Source: Promethearchaeota archaeon (GTDB lineage Archaea; Asgardarchaeota; Lokiarchaeia; Sigyniarchaeales; SOKP01). From it: a DNA stretch of 64,000 nucleotides. Below are positions 60,836 to 64,000 of this stretch, piece by piece. The stretch is taken from contig JAUVXW010000006.1 of assembly GCA_030603385.1 (NCBI GenBank), positions 1-64,000 on the forward strand, in the 5' to 3' direction. Position 1 is the first letter of the stretch. Every line of letters begins with the position of its first letter. Below the pieces are notes generated by a model. The model made no database searches. It saw only the letters and a list, made by a program, of their open reading frames with translations, and had not been told where the DNA came from. Both the position numbers and the translations under genes were made by a program.

Positions 60836-62092
60836 TTAACTATTCAAAATTATTATTATATCTGCGAAAAATTCTGAAAGATCTGAAATTTCTACTGAAG
60901 AAATATCATCATAATCTTTTTTAATACAGTTTAAATGAACATTACATTTAGGACACGATGTAAATAGTTGAGTAGCAACTTCTTTTGCTTCTAAGATACG
61001 GGTGTATCGTAATGCTTTAGAGCGCTCGTTACAATTTAACCAAGAGCTTACTCCACAGCATAAGGAATTTTCTTGATTGTGTTTCATTTCTTTAAAATTA
61101 TATCCTAAGACCTGTAAGTAATTAAAGATTTCCCTTAAATTTTTTACCAAGTTATTGTCGGCTGGTAAAAATCTACTTAACCTACATGGATCATGATATG
61201 TAAAAGTGGTTTTCTTATATTTTTCATTTGGTTTTTTAAAATCAATCTTACCTTGCTTCCACTTATCATAAACATATTCTATAATATGTTTAACATCAAA
61301 TTGCTCATTGAAATCATCAAATAAATTCGAATAATCTACCTTGAATGTCCTGTAGCATTCCGCACAAGCAGTGATTATTGTTGTTATTCCTGCTTTTTCA
61401 AAATTTTCTCGATTCTTCTTTGCTAACTCAATAAAAACTTCAAATTTTCCTTGACCCCAATATAAATCATGTCCGCAACAAATTTCTTCCTTAAGTACAA
61501 CGATTGGGTCATTTTCAATTTGACAAATAGTTTTTAAAGTACTTGCTGAGATAGATTTTAAATTCTGAAAATCGTAATCGAAAAACGGTAAACATCCTAC
61601 ATAATATAGAGTTTTACCTTTATTTGCAATCTTACAACCTTTTGGGATCCAATCTAAAGGTCGATTGACATTAATATTGTTTTGGCTCATTAACTCACCC
61701 ATCGTAGGATAAATTCCTTTATGAGCAATGGATCGATCAAGATTATGAATTCCCTTATTTCTCATTTTATATCTTAGAATTCGAGCAATATCCGCAAAAT
61801 TTATGTCTTTAGGACAATTTTGAAGACAACTATTACATGTCAAACAATCCCACAATAGTCCATTTTCAACTATCTCGTCTTCAAAACCTTCCAAGATCAT
61901 TTGGATGATCCTACTAGGTGTAAATTTCTGAACCTTACTAATTTGGCATACTCCTGAGCATCGTGCGCACTGATAACATTTTTTCAACAAATTTCTTAAA
62001 TCTGTTTCATATATTTTATCTAAATAAATATGATTTTCATCAATTTCTTGGTCAATTTTACTGCGTTTTTTTGGCTCAGTCAGGTAACTCAC
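60836..62092 (-). CDS. HdrC-HdrB fusion (HdrD-like) paralog
   Basis: CYQCARCSGVC, CLTCNSCLQNCP, CCGHDLYWGQGK, CCGVSSWLNC. Confidence 0.9.
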   Translation of the reverse strand: MSYLTEPKKRSKIDQEIDENHIYLDKIYETDLRNLLKKCYQCARCSGVCQISKVQKFTPSRIIQMILEGFEDEIVENGLLWDCLTCNSCLQNCPKDINFADIARILRYKMRNKGIHNLDRSIAHKGIYPTMGELMSQNNINVNRPLDWIPKGCKIANKGKTLYYVGCLPFFDYDFQNLKSISASTLKTICQIENDPIVVLKEEICCGHDLYWGQGKFEVFIELAKKNRENFEKAGITTIITACAECYRTFKVDYSNLFDDFNEQFDVKHIIEYVYDKWKQGKIDFKKPNEKYKKTTFTYHDPCRLSRFLPADNNLVKNLREIFNYLQVLGYNFKEMKHNQENSLCCGVSSWLNCNERSKALRYTRILEAKEVATQLFTSCPKCNVHLNCIKKDYDDISSVEISDLSEFFADIIIILNS

Positions 62093-62099
62093 ATCCTTA

Positions 62100-63200
62100 C
62101 TATAAATTTTTCATAAAACTTACTTCCCGTTCCATTTTTGAATGAGAGAACTTTGTTATTAGCTCTTTCATATTTTCTTTTTCAGGAGCTTTAAGTACTA
62201 AATTTTTGATAATTTTTTCACCTAAAACTTTATGAAATAATTTTTTGCCTTTTTCTGTACGGGGAATTACAGTGGTGTATTTATCTGGAGATCCAAGCCC
62301 TCCAAAAGAAATGTCTGAATAAATATTGGTGAAATCAGCACAACTAAAGCAAGCGGGACGTACATAATCAACTATTTTATCAAAGGGAATATGTACTACT
62401 CTCCCTTCTGGATCAATTTTTAAAATAAGATCCTCTTTAATGTTTATTTTTGTGATATTTTCAAACTTAACATCAAAATCTTTCTCAAATCTTTTTATTT
62501 GAGATTTGTCAAAAAGAAAATTGTGATAACAAAACAATCCTAAACAAATTTCAATATATTCTGAAGGAGTAACCCCTAAATTTTGCATACATCTAATTGT
62601 ATAAATTTGACAAGGAGTTCCTACTATTGCTAGTTTTTTAAACTTATAATGGTTTAATTGTGGAATGGAGCGTGTGTAGGTACAGAAGTTCTGGATTTCA
62701 TCTAATTGTGTAGATATTTCAAGTTTTATCCCTGAACCTTTAATTAAATCCATTTTATCACCAGCAAACATAGCTTCTCTGGAAAAAGGTCCCTGAACTT
62801 TAGCAACTATTGCTCCATCTATTAATTTCTTTTCTATCATATAATTAATTATTGAGTTCACTACTCCACCATCAGTTCCATATTTTAGAAAATCAGAATC
62901 AGTAGATTGGCAAGAAAAAATATCTTCGAAATGACCAAGTGGCATTGATTTAAAATCTGTAAATTTATAAGTTTTGTTAAGCTCATCATCTAAGATATGA
63001 GTTTGAGGACAGAGATAATAACAAATGCCACATTCAAGGCAGGCATCCTTATTTACATATTCTGGGGGTGAATTCGGTTTTTTAAAACCTATTACTTTTT
63101 CGAATGCTGCTGAACAAAAAGAAGTGCATCCTCCACATTCTTGACAGATTCCTTTTTCATGAACTTCCTTAATTAAATCTTGAAATGTTTTTATACTCAT
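62100..63200 (-). CDS. FrhB/FdhB-like coenzyme F420 hydrogenase/dehydrogenase beta-subunit family protein
   Basis: CQECGGCTSFC, CLECGICYYLCP, GTDGGVVNSIINYM, VGTPCQIYTIRCMQ. Confidence 0.9.
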   Translation of the reverse strand: MSIKTFQDLIKEVHEKGICQECGGCTSFCSAAFEKVIGFKKPNSPPEYVNKDACLECGICYYLCPQTHILDDELNKTYKFTDFKSMPLGHFEDIFSCQSTDSDFLKYGTDGGVVNSIINYMIEKKLIDGAIVAKVQGPFSREAMFAGDKMDLIKGSGIKLEISTQLDEIQNFCTYTRSIPQLNHYKFKKLAIVGTPCQIYTIRCMQNLGVTPSEYIEICLGLFCYHNFLFDKSQIKRFEKDFDVKFENITKINIKEDLILKIDPEGRVVHIPFDKIVDYVRPACFSCADFTNIYSDISFGGLGSPDKYTTVIPRTEKGKKLFHKVLGEKIIKNLVLKAPEKENMKELITKFSHSKMEREVSFMKNL

Positions 63201-63216
63201 AATAAAAATTTTTAAT

Positions 63217-63999
63217 TTACTTTTTTTCTAATTTGATTGATTTACAGTTTTTTCTTTTGGTGCCAGCAATCCTTTCTAATAAGGGTTGTCCTGGTTTAAC
63301 CTCCTTTAAGCTTTTAGATTCTATTAATCCTGCTTTAATTGCATCTTTATAGATTTTATCACCTTTTTTGTTTCGCGTAATTACTGTAGACCAACCACTA
63401 GGGGACCCAATCGATCCGACAGAAATATCAGCATAATCAGCAGTTAAATCCTCACAAAAATGACAATTATGGCGAGCGTAGGATTTAACTTCTTTTAAGG
63501 GTACTCCAAAATCTTCACCCGAATCTAAATATATAATAAATTTGCCCCCACTTATATCCATTTTAGTAACTTTTTTAAAATCTTTATCAAATTGATCTTT
63601 AATTAAATTAAGTACACCTTCATATGGAAAAGATTCCATGCAGAAAAGCCCTATTCTATATTTGATGTTTTTGAAAAAAGGTTGTCCACTTGGAAATAAA
63701 TACCCTTTTTTCAATGCATTCATCATACAAGGAACTCCTACGACTGCAATATTTTCGTACTTTTTTGTTTCATCAATGATACTCAAAGTTGAGGCATTAG
63801 CGTATTTAGTGCCACTGGTTTTGTACAGATCTTTAACATTTTCAACTATTACTGGCTCTGGTTTCCATAGTTCCTCTGAATGTTTAACAGCTACAATTGC
63901 ATCAACTAATTTATTCTTGAGTAAATATTCAAGTAAAGAAGTAACTATCCCCCCATCTTGTCTTACTTTTTTAATATTGTCTTTAGTGGTGGTGGCAGA
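63217..63999 (-). CDS. FrhB-like protein, 5' end truncated by the window edge (frame open past the track TTG start at 63786)
   Basis: Upstream frame reads SATTTKDNIKKVRQDGGIVTSLLEYLLKNKLVDAIVAVKHSEELWKPEPVIVENVKDLYKTSGTKYANAST, contiguous with VVGVPCMMNAL. Confidence 0.87.
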   Translation of the reverse strand, partial: SATTTKDNIKKVRQDGGIVTSLLEYLLKNKLVDAIVAVKHSEELWKPEPVIVENVKDLYKTSGTKYANASTLSIIDETKKYENIAVVGVPCMMNALKKGYLFPSGQPFFKNIKYRIGLFCMESFPYEGVLNLIKDQFDKDFKKVTKMDISGGKFIIYLDSGEDFGVPLKEVKSYARHNCHFCEDLTADYADISVGSIGSPSGWSTVITRNKKGDKIYKDAIKAGLIESKSLKEVKPGQPLLERIAGTKRKNCKSIKLEKK

Positions 64000-64000
64000 A

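Noticed and set aside
44691-62145. Short ORFs inside the Hdr cluster on either strand (e.g. 45279..45482, 45498..45743, 46380..46577, 47494..47682, 51812..52006, 54618..54836, 56043..56309, 58186..58428)
   Set aside because: All lie within strongly supported HdrA/MvhD/HdrBC coding sequence in other frames
44684-63999. Possible selenocysteine (in-frame TGA) in HdrA/MvhD, as known for some archaea
   Set aside because: All Hdr/MvhD ORFs are full length with Cys at the expected positions; no split ORFs needing TGA read-through
1-64000. tRNA, rRNA and CRISPR features
   Set aside because: No GC-rich RNA-like segment, T-loop signature in a tRNA context, or regularly spaced repeats noticed; a tRNAscan/CRISPR search would be decisive

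Overview
AT-rich archaeal window, most likely Asgard (Lokiarchaeia-like). That placement is inferred from gene content (Ras-like small GTPase, fused HdrA arrays, archaeal-type HMGCS/DUF35) and was not tested. No rRNA, tRNA or CRISPR array was recognised. Layout: (1) 0.1-8.8 kb, an iron-sulfur/metal-cofactor cluster (FeoA, DUF5320, DtxR-like regulator, NifU-like, Mrp/NBP35, two MinD-like ATPases with ferredoxin inserts, three NifX/NifB-like proteins, DUF134, OsmC), with a recurring palindrome TGAATnnnnATTCA in several promoters. (2) 8.9-18.6 kb, an accessory region with a VWA/CoxE protein, radical SAM, a 953-aa multi-zinc-ribbon nuclease-like protein, a MoxR ATPase gene broken by a 32-bp hairpin insertion, and a 53-bp direct repeat flanking two membrane-protein genes. 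(3) 18.8-22.3 kb, a radical SAM/SPASM gene followed by three paralogous small transmembrane peptides with a conserved TYPSGxxYST C-terminal motif and a methyltransferase; this is the best candidate for an undescribed peptide-modification system. (4) 22.4-44.7 kb, metabolism (two thiolases plus HMGCS-like/DUF35, tyrosine phenol-lyase-like, enolase superfamily, M28 peptidase, MFS, threonine dehydratase-like, ADH) and a small GTPase next to a TPR protein. (5) 44.7-64 kb, a large Hdr/Mvh/Frh-type electron-transfer locus with four roughly 1000-aa double-module HdrA proteins, three MvhD (one fused to a winged-helix domain), two HdrBC fusions and two FrhB-like proteins, the last running off the window edge.
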